Source: Paenibacillus sp. FSL R10-2734 (lineage in GTDB: Bacteria > Bacillota > Bacilli > Paenibacillales > Paenibacillaceae). From it: 64,000 bases of DNA. Below the pieces are notes generated by a model that was not told where the DNA came from, ran no database searches, and worked only from the letters and a program-made list of their open reading frames with translations. Below are positions 17,101 to 25,752 of the stretch, piece by piece. The translations under genes were made by a program, and so were the position numbers. Location of the stretch: assembly GCF_037963865.1 (NCBI RefSeq), contig NZ_CP150170.1:5518001-5582000 (forward strand), written 5' to 3'. Positions within the stretch are counted from its first letter, which is position 1, and each line of letters opens with the position of its first letter.

Positions 17101-18263
17101 GCCGCATTTACCGGAGCAACGACACCGTTCCCGGTCCACATAATATCTACATTCTCTGGTACATTTCTTAAAGCTTCCAGATAAGGTCTGCCAGTCGTTC
17201 CAGTCCAGCCTTTATTGTAGTAAGGAGGACAATAGATCAACGACTTAACATCTTTCTTGGACGTTACCCAATTCGCGACATCTGTAATAAGCCTCACATG
17301 TTTGTCCTTATCCACTAACGATTGTGAAGTGCTGATGTCATCCATGAATAATCCAAATTGACGGACGCCTACACTATACAATTGATCAAGCTTAGCAAGT
17401 AAGGTTTGGAGCTCTGCATCATAATTATTCCAATTAATCATACTGAACCCGGGGTGTATCGCCCATACAAACTGGGTCTTGGATTCATGACCGACATCAA
17501 CCAGTTCTTTGATCTTGGCAAGCTCAGCCGCAGGATACGGTGTTCTCCATGCCGAGTTATGATATCTATCATCTTTCGGTGCAAAAATATAAGCGTTCAT
17601 CTTCAACTCTCCACCGAAACGCATCAAACTGATTCGATCTTCATGCGACCATGGAAACCCGTAAAATCCTTCAATAAATCCCCTTGAGCGCGTATCCGCG
17701 AAATCTTCGATGATGAGATTGCGAATCTGCTTATCAGGGATTTGATCGAAGATCATCTTAAGCGTTGCCAGACCATAATAAGCAGCATCCGTATTTTTAC
17801 CTAATACCGCAATAACGCCATTATTCTGTTGCTCGGTGCTAACGTTAAGAACATAAGCATCCAGTTCATTGAAGGCATCCGCCTCATATGGAATATTCTG
17901 AGTGAAGTAGTTGTCTACATACCCTGATGAATTTCTAGTTCCCAACAAGATATTGGTCTTCCCTGCTACTTCAGCATCTGACTCAGTGACCTGAAGTGAC
18001 TTGGAATCCAATATCTTTTGAAGCAGCTTTCTTGTAGGCTGGTCAATCGAATCTTCAATAACAACGTTTACATTTGGTGTGATGTTTAAAGTTGTCTCTT
18101 CCTCGGTTTGTTGCTGCGGTAATGGATAGATTTCATAGGATTCCGTTAATTTCGCATCTTTTTGCGGAAGATCAGAAGCTACATCCGCTGCAGCTGCAAA
18201 GCTGGAGAATAAGCCGGTTACCACCATAAGTGTAATGAAGATACTGAGAAGCTTCTTCGGCAT
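14142..18263 (-). CDS. Secreted GH84 beta-N-acetylglucosaminidase with CBM32, cohesin and dockerin
   Basis: A 1373-residue secreted enzyme related to clostridial NagJ/NagH, which remove beta-linked GlcNAc from glycans. Order: signal peptide (1-26), GH20b-like domain (about 40-190), GH84 barrel (about 195-490) beginning RGFIEGFYGFPWSHEDR and carrying the catalytic Asp pair in FGLFMDDIS (308-309), a helical domain to about 620, CBM32-like discoidin domains near 655-785 and 895-1040, a further beta domain near 1060-1160, cohesin (about 1175-1305) and type I dockerin (1315-1373) with two calcium loops, GDINKDGKVSIGD and ADVNKDGVIDLTD. The ATG at 18263 follows AGGAGGTGG; the frame extends to 18296 without support. 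It is the last gene of a binding protein-permease-permease-GH84 unit. The C-terminal pair should let it dock to partners and hold another one. Confidence 0.93.
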   Translation of the reverse strand: MPKKLLSIFITLMVVTGLFSSFAAAADVASDLPQKDAKLTESYEIYPLPQQQTEEETTLNITPNVNVVIEDSIDQPTRKLLQKILDSKSLQVTESDAEVAGKTNILLGTRNSSGYVDNYFTQNIPYEADAFNELDAYVLNVSTEQQNNGVIAVLGKNTDAAYYGLATLKMIFDQIPDKQIRNLIIEDFADTRSRGFIEGFYGFPWSHEDRISLMRFGGELKMNAYIFAPKDDRYHNSAWRTPYPAAELAKIKELVDVGHESKTQFVWAIHPGFSMINWNNYDAELQTLLAKLDQLYSVGVRQFGLFMDDISTSQSLVDKDKHVRLITDVANWVTSKKDVKSLIYCPPYYNKGWTGTTGRPYLEALRNVPENVDIMWTGNGVVAPVNAADMQWPKDAHGRDPYMWLNWPVNDYKDARLLLGKADVLIPGTHNISGLVSNPMGHAELSKIGLFAVADYSWNVDEFNQDQSWLDSFKHIVPEVANELNTIAYHMSDPSPSGHGLVVGESENIKADLAQFLSQYSSGQPVEATGDTLIHEFDLLLNAIASFRANNTNESMEEEIDPWLNSLQNVVLADKSAVLSAIAIQKEHVDQAWEELAKATSALSLSKTFKITKLNFPDVTVEAGAKRLVPFAEQLINKLDAQIYTRVDPEYVKPLAVSSYGSPSGLNLMVDGDLSTNVYIQTLQKNGDWYGVDFGKTIKVEEIAITQGRNDADHDIFQRGILEYSLNGQEWTAIGEERSGTKILASGLSVDAQMVRYRLTHAGIPGGKTDLWTAVREFSVNAGKDKVSIYSDVTELKDTTVTVADNSVQLSNLNGITLKPSQYVGINLKSIEEITQVALEASNGEVQLESSKNGVEWEQVSEGNGPFASAAYFRITNKGNEDITLDLTNLEIKLNKFSPAVITHNYGSIYQGSINNVYNASLENKVWFGAVQSKGKYVQIDMGGVVNVQNVAVVIGDGEGDFFRQGDLQLSLDGQTWDTIHTFSKPSDRSLNFPEHEVPYRYKRVQVDGGKPARYVRLISTETHDAWLALNEILINEGIERPGTANPAIQAEPAGNIGSEASLSVDQKLSTFYMPGAGNAGSLNYKLSKDTKVKEVIILQNPSDISNAVVSMRDASGWHKVGNLSRSYNTFDTSKYSNVFEVKVQWEGSAKPKIHEIITVKKDGNGEVDPSDKMSSVLSGVDTVAGGRDFQLAFGVKSVSDAVYAMDVTMNYDPKLLEFKAATSLRNGIQVLETANSTPGKLRLLVVSEGAGNAVTGNVQLLSLDFGTKTVAEATESTIQIEKVIVADAEGKESETVTSSHKIRITAEEPEPGITGDINKDGKVSIGDLAIVAANYGKDASSPDWTQAKRADVNKDGVIDLTDLALVARKITE

Positions 18264-18296
18264 TTCCTTACCACCTCCTATAATAAAAACCAGCAA

Positions 18297-19163
18297 TTAA
18301 CCTTTCAACGCACCTGCTGTTAATCCACCAGTAATTTGACGTTGATACAACACATACAACACAATGACGGGAATCATAGAAATGGACAGACCCGCAAACA
18401 ATGGTCCCCATTCCGTTCTGTACTGCATTTCCCCTTGCATAATGGCTATTCCTACAGGAATGGTGTATTTCACTGGATCATTGATCAATACCGTAGCCAT
18501 GATGTACTCATTCCACACCGTTAAAGCATTCATGATTCCTACCGTGATTAAACCGGGCTTTGATAATGGCAACATGATCTTGAAGAAAACGCCGTATAGT
18601 GAAGATCCATCAATTGTTGCGGCTTCTTCAAGCTCACGGGGAAGTGCCTTGAAAAATCCAACCAAAAAGAAGATACCGAATGGAAGGATGCCAATCGTTC
18701 CGACGGAATAAACAAGCGTGAGCCCTAATAAGGAGTTAGACAAATGCATATCTCCGAGAAGAAAAAACAACGGGATCAATCCGAGTGTTGTTGGAATCAT
18801 CATCGAAGCAACGTATACAAAATAAAACAGGCCTCTAGATTTAAATGTAAACCGAGCTAATATATACGCTGTTGTAGCAGCCATAATAAGCGATAACAGT
18901 GTACTTGCCACGGTTACTATAATGGAGTTTAAGAAGTAATCTCCAAAGTTTGCTCTGCTCCACACATTTGCATAGTTTTCAAAACGATAAATAGACGGGA
19001 AATCCCACGGTTTCCCGAGCATAACCTGCTGATTATCCTTTAAGGAAGTCAGGAATGTCCAAAGAACCGGATATAAGACTACCAAGCTCCACAAGATGAG
19101 GAAAAATCGAACTGCAATTTTTGATATTAGTAAAAGTGGTTTTTTGGCGGGACTATCGTTCAA
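18297..19163 (-). CDS. Carbohydrate ABC transporter permease, MalG type
   Basis: A 288-residue inner-membrane permease with six predicted membrane segments and the EAA loop EELEEAATIDGSSLYGVFFKI near the middle, which contacts the transport ATPase. It ends GGLTAGALKG as MalG proteins do. The TTG at 19163 is preferred because AAGGGGG lies eight bases upstream; the alternative TTG at 19187 overlaps the previous gene and has no ribosome site. No ATPase gene is present in the cluster, so a shared MsmX-like ATPase is likely. Confidence 0.92.
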   Translation of the reverse strand: MNDSPAKKPLLLISKIAVRFFLILWSLVVLYPVLWTFLTSLKDNQQVMLGKPWDFPSIYRFENYANVWSRANFGDYFLNSIIVTVASTLLSLIMAATTAYILARFTFKSRGLFYFVYVASMMIPTTLGLIPLFFLLGDMHLSNSLLGLTLVYSVGTIGILPFGIFFLVGFFKALPRELEEAATIDGSSLYGVFFKIMLPLSKPGLITVGIMNALTVWNEYIMATVLINDPVKYTIPVGIAIMQGEMQYRTEWGPLFAGLSISMIPVIVLYVLYQRQITGGLTAGALKG

Positions 19164-19176
19164 AGTATTTTCCCCC

Positions 19177-20073
19177 TTACATTTCAATGGACTCCCTGTG
19201 AAGAATGCGCTGCAAAATTAAAGTTGTGATTAAAGATAATAGTAATATCAGCACCCCGATGGTTGCCCCGTAGCTTAAATGGAACTGCTTAAAGCCCATC
19301 TGATACAAATAATAACCGAGAACTTGTGTCTGATTATCCGGACCACCATCCGTCATCAGCTTAACGATAATAAAGGATCCGTTTAGTGTTGTAATTACGA
19401 TGTGAATGATAGAGGTTTTGAATTGCTCCCAGATTAGCGGTAAAGTAATTCGAGTAAACTGCTGCCATTGTCCAGCACCATCGATACTGGCTGCTTCATA
19501 TAGCGAGGAAGAAATACCTAGAATAGAAGCGATGATAAGTAGCATATAGAATCCAATACCGGCCCATACACTAGGAGGAAGAAGTGACCACATCGCGAGG
19601 TTTGAATCACCTAACCAGTTCGTTTCCACAGGTTTTCCTGTAAATAACGAGATGAACGCATTCAGGAATCCAAGACGGGGATTGTATATAAAACTCCACA
19701 ATACACCGATAACGGCTACGGAAATGATATTCGGAAAGAAAAACACCACTCGGTAAAAACCGTATTCTTTCAGTTTAAGACGGGTCAATGATACTGCGAA
19801 AAACGTTGCAAACAACATAATTAAGATGACTTTCCAAAAAATCAAGAAATAATCGTTCGAAATGGCCTTTGGTATGATCTCATCCGAGAATAATTGTCTA
19901 TAATTATCAATTCCGATATAATTCATCGATTCGGAGCCGCCAGACCAATCAAAGAAGCTTAGGTACAAGCCTCGAAACAACGGGTAAATAGTGAATAAAC
20001 AAAAGATAGCAAACGTAGGCAGCAAGAAACTCGCAATAAACAAGTTACGTTTCCACAATTTATTGTTCTTCAT
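19177..20073 (-). CDS. Carbohydrate ABC transporter permease, MalF type
   Basis: A 298-residue permease partner. The hydrophobic N-terminal segment starts after MKNNKLWKRN, and the EAA loop is SLYEAASIDGAGQWQQFTRITLP. The ATG at 20073 has GGGGAGG nine bases upstream, and the open frame to 20121 has no support. It lies between the binding-protein gene and the MalG-type permease gene with short spacing. Given the GH84, GH20 and GH101 neighbours, the imported sugar is probably GlcNAc- or GalNAc-containing. Confidence 0.92.
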   Translation of the reverse strand: MKNNKLWKRNLFIASFLLPTFAIFCLFTIYPLFRGLYLSFFDWSGGSESMNYIGIDNYRQLFSDEIIPKAISNDYFLIFWKVILIMLFATFFAVSLTRLKLKEYGFYRVVFFFPNIISVAVIGVLWSFIYNPRLGFLNAFISLFTGKPVETNWLGDSNLAMWSLLPPSVWAGIGFYMLLIIASILGISSSLYEAASIDGAGQWQQFTRITLPLIWEQFKTSIIHIVITTLNGSFIIVKLMTDGGPDNQTQVLGYYLYQMGFKQFHLSYGATIGVLILLLSLITTLILQRILHRESIEM

Positions 20074-20159
20074 AGGCGTAAGCCATCCTCCCCTTAAATT
20101 TGAAAGAACAATCAGAGGCACCTATGTCCTCTGATTGCTTAGAAAGAAGAGTCATGAAT

Positions 20160-21536
20160 TTACTTACGGACTTTGGCTGCCGCCTTCTCCATACGGTCCA
20201 TCCATTCTTCTGGTGTAATAGAACCTTGCAGCAATGCAATCGTTGCATCATTCTCAGCCTGCTCAATGTCCGCGGCCAATTTAAATACAGGAGCAACGAT
20301 CGTGTCACTACCGTTGAAATATTTCATTGCCGTTTTAACAACATCACTTGCGCCTGAAGATTCCAGATCTGCCTTGACGTTCATCAAAGCGCCTGTCAGC
20401 TCAGCCCAACGAACTGCGGCTTGTTTCGTAAAGATAAATTCAATAAATGCTTTTGCTGCATCTGGATTTTTAGCCTTCTTTGCAATTGCAATGTTACTAG
20501 TGTAAGGAATAGCCACAAATTTACCGCCTGGCTTCTGCATAACGGAAGGAATAAATCCGAATTTGAAACCTTCTGGAACATCTTTTTTCATTTCATTTTC
20601 GAGCCACAAGCCATTAGGAATCATTGCATCTTTATGCTGTAAGAAGAGCATTTGGGAGTCTGTATGACTCATACCGAACGATGCGTTATCGAAATACCCT
20701 TTGTCCCTCATATCAACGATCTTTTTCAAGGTGTTCGCTACAGCATCATTTTTGAAAGAACCTTCTTTAGCTGCTTCTTGGTCCTTTAAGATTTGCGGAT
20801 TGTCTCCATTCTCAGATACAAAACCTGTATTCAAGAGACCTCCCACGACGTAGTATGGGTATTTGCCTGTATGGATGTAAGGATATACGCCATCCGCTTT
20901 GATTTTTTCACTAGTGGCAAGGAAACTATCCCAATCTTTTGGAACATCCCATCCCTTTTCAGTAAAAAGGGTTTCATCATAGAAGGTTCCCCATGAACCG
21001 AATACGAGTGGAATCGTATAGTTTTTGCCACTGTAATCTTGTGGAGGTGCGATCAAGTTGCTCGTAAGCGGTTCGCCATCCACATTTTTCGCATCTTTAA
21101 CCCAATCTGAAATATCCATCAATTGGTCATCGAGCACCATTTGCGTTTCATTCGATCCTGCTCCATCGATATATACGACATCTGGTGGATTACCTTGGAT
21201 CCAGCGTGGCTTCATTTGCTCGTTGATCTGAGAACCTGCGGATTCTTTAATGTTGACATCCGGATACTTCTTCTTGAATTCACCAATCACTTCTTTCCAC
21301 CAACCGTCCCCATAACCACCGACAAAATATTGAATTTCGAGGTCCCCAGCTACTTTCGGCTCTTCGGGCTTGGGAGCGTCTGTCTTCACTGGCTCTTTCT
21401 GCGTCGCCGCAGCCGTCTTCTCAGGAGCAGGAGCTTCCGCCGCTCCATTAGTTCCCCCGCCACATCCTGCCAGAGACAATACAATGGACATCATAACTAG
21501 ACTTAATGCCGCTTTCTTTTTACCCTTGCTTTTCAT
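20160..21536 (-). CDS. Carbohydrate ABC transporter substrate-binding lipoprotein
   Basis: A 458-residue family 1 binding protein. The signal peptide ends in the lipobox LSLAGC, followed by a Gly/Ala/Pro/Lys-rich linker of about 40 residues, and the mature fold begins near EIQYFVGGYGDGWW. AGGGGGATGG precedes the ATG. It heads the binding protein-MalF-MalG-GH84 unit and is separated from the GH95 gene by a terminator and 212 bases, so it probably has its own promoter. A TATAAT at 21622-21627 on the minus strand is a possible -10, but no good -35 accompanies it. Confidence 0.92.
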   Translation of the reverse strand: MKSKGKKKAALSLVMMSIVLSLAGCGGGTNGAAEAPAPEKTAAATQKEPVKTDAPKPEEPKVAGDLEIQYFVGGYGDGWWKEVIGEFKKKYPDVNIKESAGSQINEQMKPRWIQGNPPDVVYIDGAGSNETQMVLDDQLMDISDWVKDAKNVDGEPLTSNLIAPPQDYSGKNYTIPLVFGSWGTFYDETLFTEKGWDVPKDWDSFLATSEKIKADGVYPYIHTGKYPYYVVGGLLNTGFVSENGDNPQILKDQEAAKEGSFKNDAVANTLKKIVDMRDKGYFDNASFGMSHTDSQMLFLQHKDAMIPNGLWLENEMKKDVPEGFKFGFIPSVMQKPGGKFVAIPYTSNIAIAKKAKNPDAAKAFIEFIFTKQAAVRWAELTGALMNVKADLESSGASDVVKTAMKYFNGSDTIVAPVFKLAADIEQAENDATIALLQGSITPEEWMDRMEKAAAKVRK

Positions 21537-21716
21537 TGGCCATCCCCCTCGAATATTCTTGCTTCACTTCTGTATGCTCTCGATTTCACAATTCTGACTT
21601 ATATTCTGTTAACACTTTTCCATTATATAGGCTATAAAAACGTAACCACATGATCTCTTTTGATGTGGAGTTGATACTTTTTGTCCTTAAGAACCTTTTT
21701 TTGTTTACAAAAGAAA

Positions 21717-21742
21717 GACACCTGAGTAAAAACTCAGGTGTC
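21717..21742 (-). terminator. Terminator after GH95 gene
   Basis: A perfect ten-base stem, GACACCTGAG with CTCAGGTGTC, and a six-base loop, with TTTCTTTTG following on the minus strand. It closes the upstream enzyme series. Confidence 0.85.
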
Positions 21743-21748
21743 CTTTTC

Positions 21749-24700
21749 TCAATTCAGTATTTTTTGTGCGATTGCCGCTAAATCCATAATGTCGATATTA
21801 CCGTCATTGTTAAGATCTGCACGCTTAGCTGTCTGCCAATCCGCACTGTTCTGATCTTTACCATAGTGAGAAGCTGCAATCGCCAAATCACCGATGCTCA
21901 CTTTTCCATCCCCGTTCAAGTCTCCGGATTTTACTGGTGGCTGTTCATCTGCCTTAATCTCGACCTCAATGTTTGAGAGATCAGCTTCCGTCTCCAGTCC
22001 ATTCTCGTCAGCAAATACAGCACTGGTTACCTCTATGCTCGCTAACTCAGCCTTCGTCACTGACTTCGCTTTAAAGCTCAGTTCAAGCACCTTGGCATCA
22101 CCTGTTATAGCAGTACCTGTACTAGCCGTGATTAGACGAATGGTTCCGATCGGATCTTTCTTAGATTCCAATACCTGAACCCTATCGTTCACCGATTCGC
22201 CTGAGATGTACTCGAGGAGATTCTCATCGTACTTCAATCGAATATCTTGCGCATAGGTCGCATCTGTCACATTGCTAACACCCATGTCTACAGTAAAGGT
22301 CTGCCCTTGATTAATCGACTTAGGTCCACTTAAAGTTATCGCAGTAGGTTCATCAAGCTCGACAGGTACATATTCAAAGGCATCAATCATCGCAATGGTA
22401 TTTGAAGATGAATTGTTCTTCGTCCCTTTCACGACAATCTTAATCGTATGCTCCCCTTTGGAGAGATCGGATTGTTGGAATAATATCTGCTGTTTCTTCG
22501 TCGATGGACCATATCCATCCACACCTTCAGCGACTAGACCCCCATCGAGATACACATCAAAATGTCCGTGGTTTACCTGCAAAGCACTGATAAATTTAAT
22601 CGATGTTCCTGTAAACGTGAACGACGCTGAAGCCCCTTGCTTATTACTATAGCTTTCTGTGCCTTTGTAATCGCCTGCATCGCTGTAAGGACTCCACGTT
22701 CCGGTGTATACAATCGACGGATCTTTATCATCTACTTTTATTGGCAGCACAGGTGGTTTTACACTGGATACAATCTTATATTGCTCTCCTTTTACCGTTG
22801 GAAATTCAATCAAGTCCCTATCCACCGTGAAGTTGATGGATTCCCCGCTTCCCACACGGACGACCTTGAATTTATTGGATTGTACAAATCCAGAATATTT
22901 AACCGAGGCTTTATTACCTTGCTTAGAAGTGAGCAGCGCTTCTTTCAGGATCGTACCTTCCCAGCGCATATCCACTTCAAATCCACCTCTTGCCACAAGC
23001 CCTTTGACGTTTCCAGTAGACCATGCGTCTGGTAATGCAGCCAGTAAATCGATACTTCCAGCATGGCTTTGCAGAAGCATTTCCGCAATTCCGGAGGTTG
23101 CCCCGAAGTTACCGTCGATTTGGAACGGTGGATGTGTATCGAATAAATTGTCGAGCGTGCTGCCTCTAAGCTGCTCACCTAACAGTTTGTGTGCACGGTT
23201 ACCATCTAGCAGACGTGCCCATAAATTGATCTTATTCGCTTTACTCCATCCCGTTCCGCCATCTCCGCGAGAATTCAAGGTTACTCTTGCTGCTGCAAAC
23301 AATTCAGGATTATCCACTTCATTAATAAGCGTTCCTGGATACAAGCCGATCAAATGCGAGATATGGCGGTGCTGATCTGTAGGACTATCGATATCATTCT
23401 TCCACTCCTGCACCTGTCCCCAGCTTCCGACTTGCGGCATCCAGAGCTTGCTTCGTTTCTCCATAACCTCGTTTCGCAGCTGTTCATCTACACCCAAAAT
23501 TTCACTAGCCTTGATGAACTGTGTGAATAATTCCCAAATTAATTCCTGATCATAAGACACGCCGATGGATATCTCCCCTTGCTCTGGAGAGTAGGAAGGT
23601 GAGGATACTAGACTCCCGTCCGAATCTTCCACCAGGTATTTCACCCAAAATTGTGTTGTTTCCTTGATAATGTCATATACTTGGCCTCTTAAAAGATCTT
23701 CATCTCCACTAAATGCATAATGATCCCACACCTGCTGCACCATGAAGGCGTTGGCAGCCGGTGACCAGCCCCAATAGAAGTTAGAGCCTGGTGCTGTATA
23801 ACCGAATGGATTGTTGACAGTATGAATAGCCCAACCTTCCCCTTCGATTCCATGATGTCTTTGAGCTGTTTCCCTACCCGGCTCGCGTAGAGAATCGATA
23901 TAATCAATGTATGGAATGTCCGTTTCCGCTAAGTTAACAACTTCGGAAGGCCAATAATTCATCTGCACATTGATATTCGTGTGGTAGTCACTGTTCCATG
24001 GTGGATTATTTACTTGGTTCCATACCCCTTGTAGATTGGCAGGCAGGGAGCCTTCACGGGAGGATGCGATAAGCAAATAACGGCCATATTGGAAAAACAA
24101 TGCCTCCAAGCTTCTTTTCTCTGCGTCAGTGGCATTTGTTTTATAACCATTCAAAAGTTCATTCGTAGGGATATTCGTAGCAACTCCACCAAGATCAAGT
24201 GAAACTCTATCAAATAGTTCCTTGTAATCTGCCAAATGGGATGCTCGCAACTGATTAAATGATTTGGCGGACGCTGCAGTTAAATTGGCTTCAACAACCT
24301 CTTTTGGCGTCTTGTCACTCTTATACGTAGGGTAATTATTGGCATAATCTGTGGCAGCGGTCATCAGGATCGTGACGGTATTCGCCCCGTTCACAGTAAG
24401 TTTTCCAGCCTTCGCTGTTACAGTTCCTCCTTCATGCTGCACTTGAAGCTGAGCTTCGTATGCCATCTTATTACTTGGCACCTTCCCGCTTAGAATCAAT
24501 TTTTTTCCTTCTCCACTCACCGAATTGGCCGGCTGGGCACCAGTAAGGCGAACATCAAAGGTCATCGGCTGATTCTCTTCCGTTGTCAGTCTCATCACCA
24601 TGACCTTATCCGGATAACTGATGAAATATTCCCGCTTGTATTTCACGTTGCCTGAAGTATAGGACACTCTTGCCATCGAGTCATTCAGATTCAACTCACG

Positions 24701-25660
24701 CCGATAATCAGAGAACGTCTGAGCACCACTGTTACCCGATGCGCCTGTCATCTCCATCTCGGATAACTGAATTTTTGTTCCGCCTTTACTTACAAGATCG
24801 AATTTATAAAATTTATATGCTGTAGTATTGGAAAAGGTATATGATTTCTTCAGCTTGTAGCTCGCAAACTCTTCATTGGATCTGTTATCTAGTGGGGTCC
24901 ACTGCTGCCCGTCATTCGAGCCTTTCAGCGTCCAGTTCTTCGGATCCCGGTCGTGCACATCATTTCCTGAAGTGAATGAATAGCCGGTAATTACTTTAGC
25001 TTCTTCATATGCCCATTGCACCCAAAAAGGTGGTGCTCCATCACCTGAATACCATTTCGTATCTACCGAACCATCGGTTAGATTGGAAATAGGCTCGCCG
25101 TATTGTGGGTTATCCGAGCTCGCTGTTACGGTATAGGCTGACTGACGATTAAAATCTAGGAAGACGTCTCCAAATGCTTGATACGCTCCGAAAGAACTAT
25201 CACCGGCTCCCATAACCCCAGTAATGTTCCCTACAAGAGCTTTGGCTTCATTAATCTTTCCTTCTTTTAGAAGCTGTCTTATAGTCTCAACATGTTGCTC
25301 CGCACCGTCTTTAATACCATATTGGTAATTCGGATCTGCTCCAGGCCCACCGCTCCATAGGGTCTTTTCATTAAACTGAATCCGCTCCTGCTCAACACCA
25401 CCAAATACCATGCCTCCCATGTGACCGTTTCCGATCGGTAGAGCCTGCGTCTCCCAATTGGTTGCCGGTGCACGATACCATAATGACAAATCATGACCTG
25501 CCGCAGCCGCTGTCTCAACTACCGGCTGTACATCTGCATACACTTTTGGACCTAGGACCCCATTAGCCGGAAGTATACTGCTAAGTAGCTGTGAGCAAGC
25601 AATCCATACAGATAGTAGAACTGCTGTCCTTTTGACTAATCTGCTTTTACCGATTGACAT
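21749..25660 (-). CDS. Secreted GH95 alpha-L-fucosidase with inserted CBM, cohesin and dockerin
   Basis: A 1303-residue secreted enzyme. After a signal peptide (to about residue 42) comes the GH95 N-terminal sandwich, LWYRAPATNWETQALPIGNG, which is interrupted at residues about 174-306 by a discoidin-like carbohydrate-binding domain. The catalytic helical barrel carries HTNINVQMNYW (Asn562, Asn564), Glu693 in YSPEQGE and Asp849 in QIDGNFG, equivalent to the catalytic residues of bifidobacterial AfcA. A jelly-roll domain follows (about 985-1100), then cohesin (about 1105-1235) and dockerin (1246-1303). GH95 enzymes mainly remove alpha-1,2-fucose by inversion, although some are alpha-galactosidases acting on L-galactose. 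GAGAGGAGA precedes the ATG. It lies behind the adaptor gene and before a terminator. Confidence 0.93.
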   Translation of the reverse strand: MSIGKSRLVKRTAVLLSVWIACSQLLSSILPANGVLGPKVYADVQPVVETAAAAGHDLSLWYRAPATNWETQALPIGNGHMGGMVFGGVEQERIQFNEKTLWSGGPGADPNYQYGIKDGAEQHVETIRQLLKEGKINEAKALVGNITGVMGAGDSSFGAYQAFGDVFLDFNRQSAYTVTASSDNPQYGEPISNLTDGSVDTKWYSGDGAPPFWVQWAYEEAKVITGYSFTSGNDVHDRDPKNWTLKGSNDGQQWTPLDNRSNEEFASYKLKKSYTFSNTTAYKFYKFDLVSKGGTKIQLSEMEMTGASGNSGAQTFSDYRRELNLNDSMARVSYTSGNVKYKREYFISYPDKVMVMRLTTEENQPMTFDVRLTGAQPANSVSGEGKKLILSGKVPSNKMAYEAQLQVQHEGGTVTAKAGKLTVNGANTVTILMTAATDYANNYPTYKSDKTPKEVVEANLTAASAKSFNQLRASHLADYKELFDRVSLDLGGVATNIPTNELLNGYKTNATDAEKRSLEALFFQYGRYLLIASSREGSLPANLQGVWNQVNNPPWNSDYHTNINVQMNYWPSEVVNLAETDIPYIDYIDSLREPGRETAQRHHGIEGEGWAIHTVNNPFGYTAPGSNFYWGWSPAANAFMVQQVWDHYAFSGDEDLLRGQVYDIIKETTQFWVKYLVEDSDGSLVSSPSYSPEQGEISIGVSYDQELIWELFTQFIKASEILGVDEQLRNEVMEKRSKLWMPQVGSWGQVQEWKNDIDSPTDQHRHISHLIGLYPGTLINEVDNPELFAAARVTLNSRGDGGTGWSKANKINLWARLLDGNRAHKLLGEQLRGSTLDNLFDTHPPFQIDGNFGATSGIAEMLLQSHAGSIDLLAALPDAWSTGNVKGLVARGGFEVDMRWEGTILKEALLTSKQGNKASVKYSGFVQSNKFKVVRVGSGESINFTVDRDLIEFPTVKGEQYKIVSSVKPPVLPIKVDDKDPSIVYTGTWSPYSDAGDYKGTESYSNKQGASASFTFTGTSIKFISALQVNHGHFDVYLDGGLVAEGVDGYGPSTKKQQILFQQSDLSKGEHTIKIVVKGTKNNSSSNTIAMIDAFEYVPVELDEPTAITLSGPKSINQGQTFTVDMGVSNVTDATYAQDIRLKYDENLLEYISGESVNDRVQVLESKKDPIGTIRLITASTGTAITGDAKVLELSFKAKSVTKAELASIEVTSAVFADENGLETEADLSNIEVEIKADEQPPVKSGDLNGDGKVSIGDLAIAASHYGKDQNSADWQTAKRADLNNDGNIDIMDLAAIAQKILN

Positions 25661-25684
25661 TTGCTAATCTCCTCTCGAATGAGA

Positions 25685-25734
25685 CAGCCCGAAACGTTAG
25701 CGAGAAACAATCACCGTACTTCGTCTTCGGGCTG
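25685..25734 (-). other. Intercistronic hairpin between adaptor and GH95 genes
   Basis: The arms CAGCCCGAA (25685-25693) and TTCGGGCTG (25726-25734) close a 32-base loop. No T-run follows on the minus strand, so this is more likely an RNA processing or stability element, or a leaky terminator, than a full terminator. Confidence 0.55.
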
Positions 25735-25752
25735 CTTTAATCTGGATTGTTA

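Noticed and set aside
21622..21650. Sigma-A promoter before the importer gene at 21536
   Set aside because: A TATAAT is present, but the hexamer at 17-18 bases is TGTGGT/ATGTGG, too poor to list as a promoter without start-site data.
22704..23375. A 223-codon plus-strand open frame opposite the GH95 gene
   Set aside because: It lies wholly inside the clearly coding GH95 frame, has no ribosome site and its composition is that of an antisense shadow.
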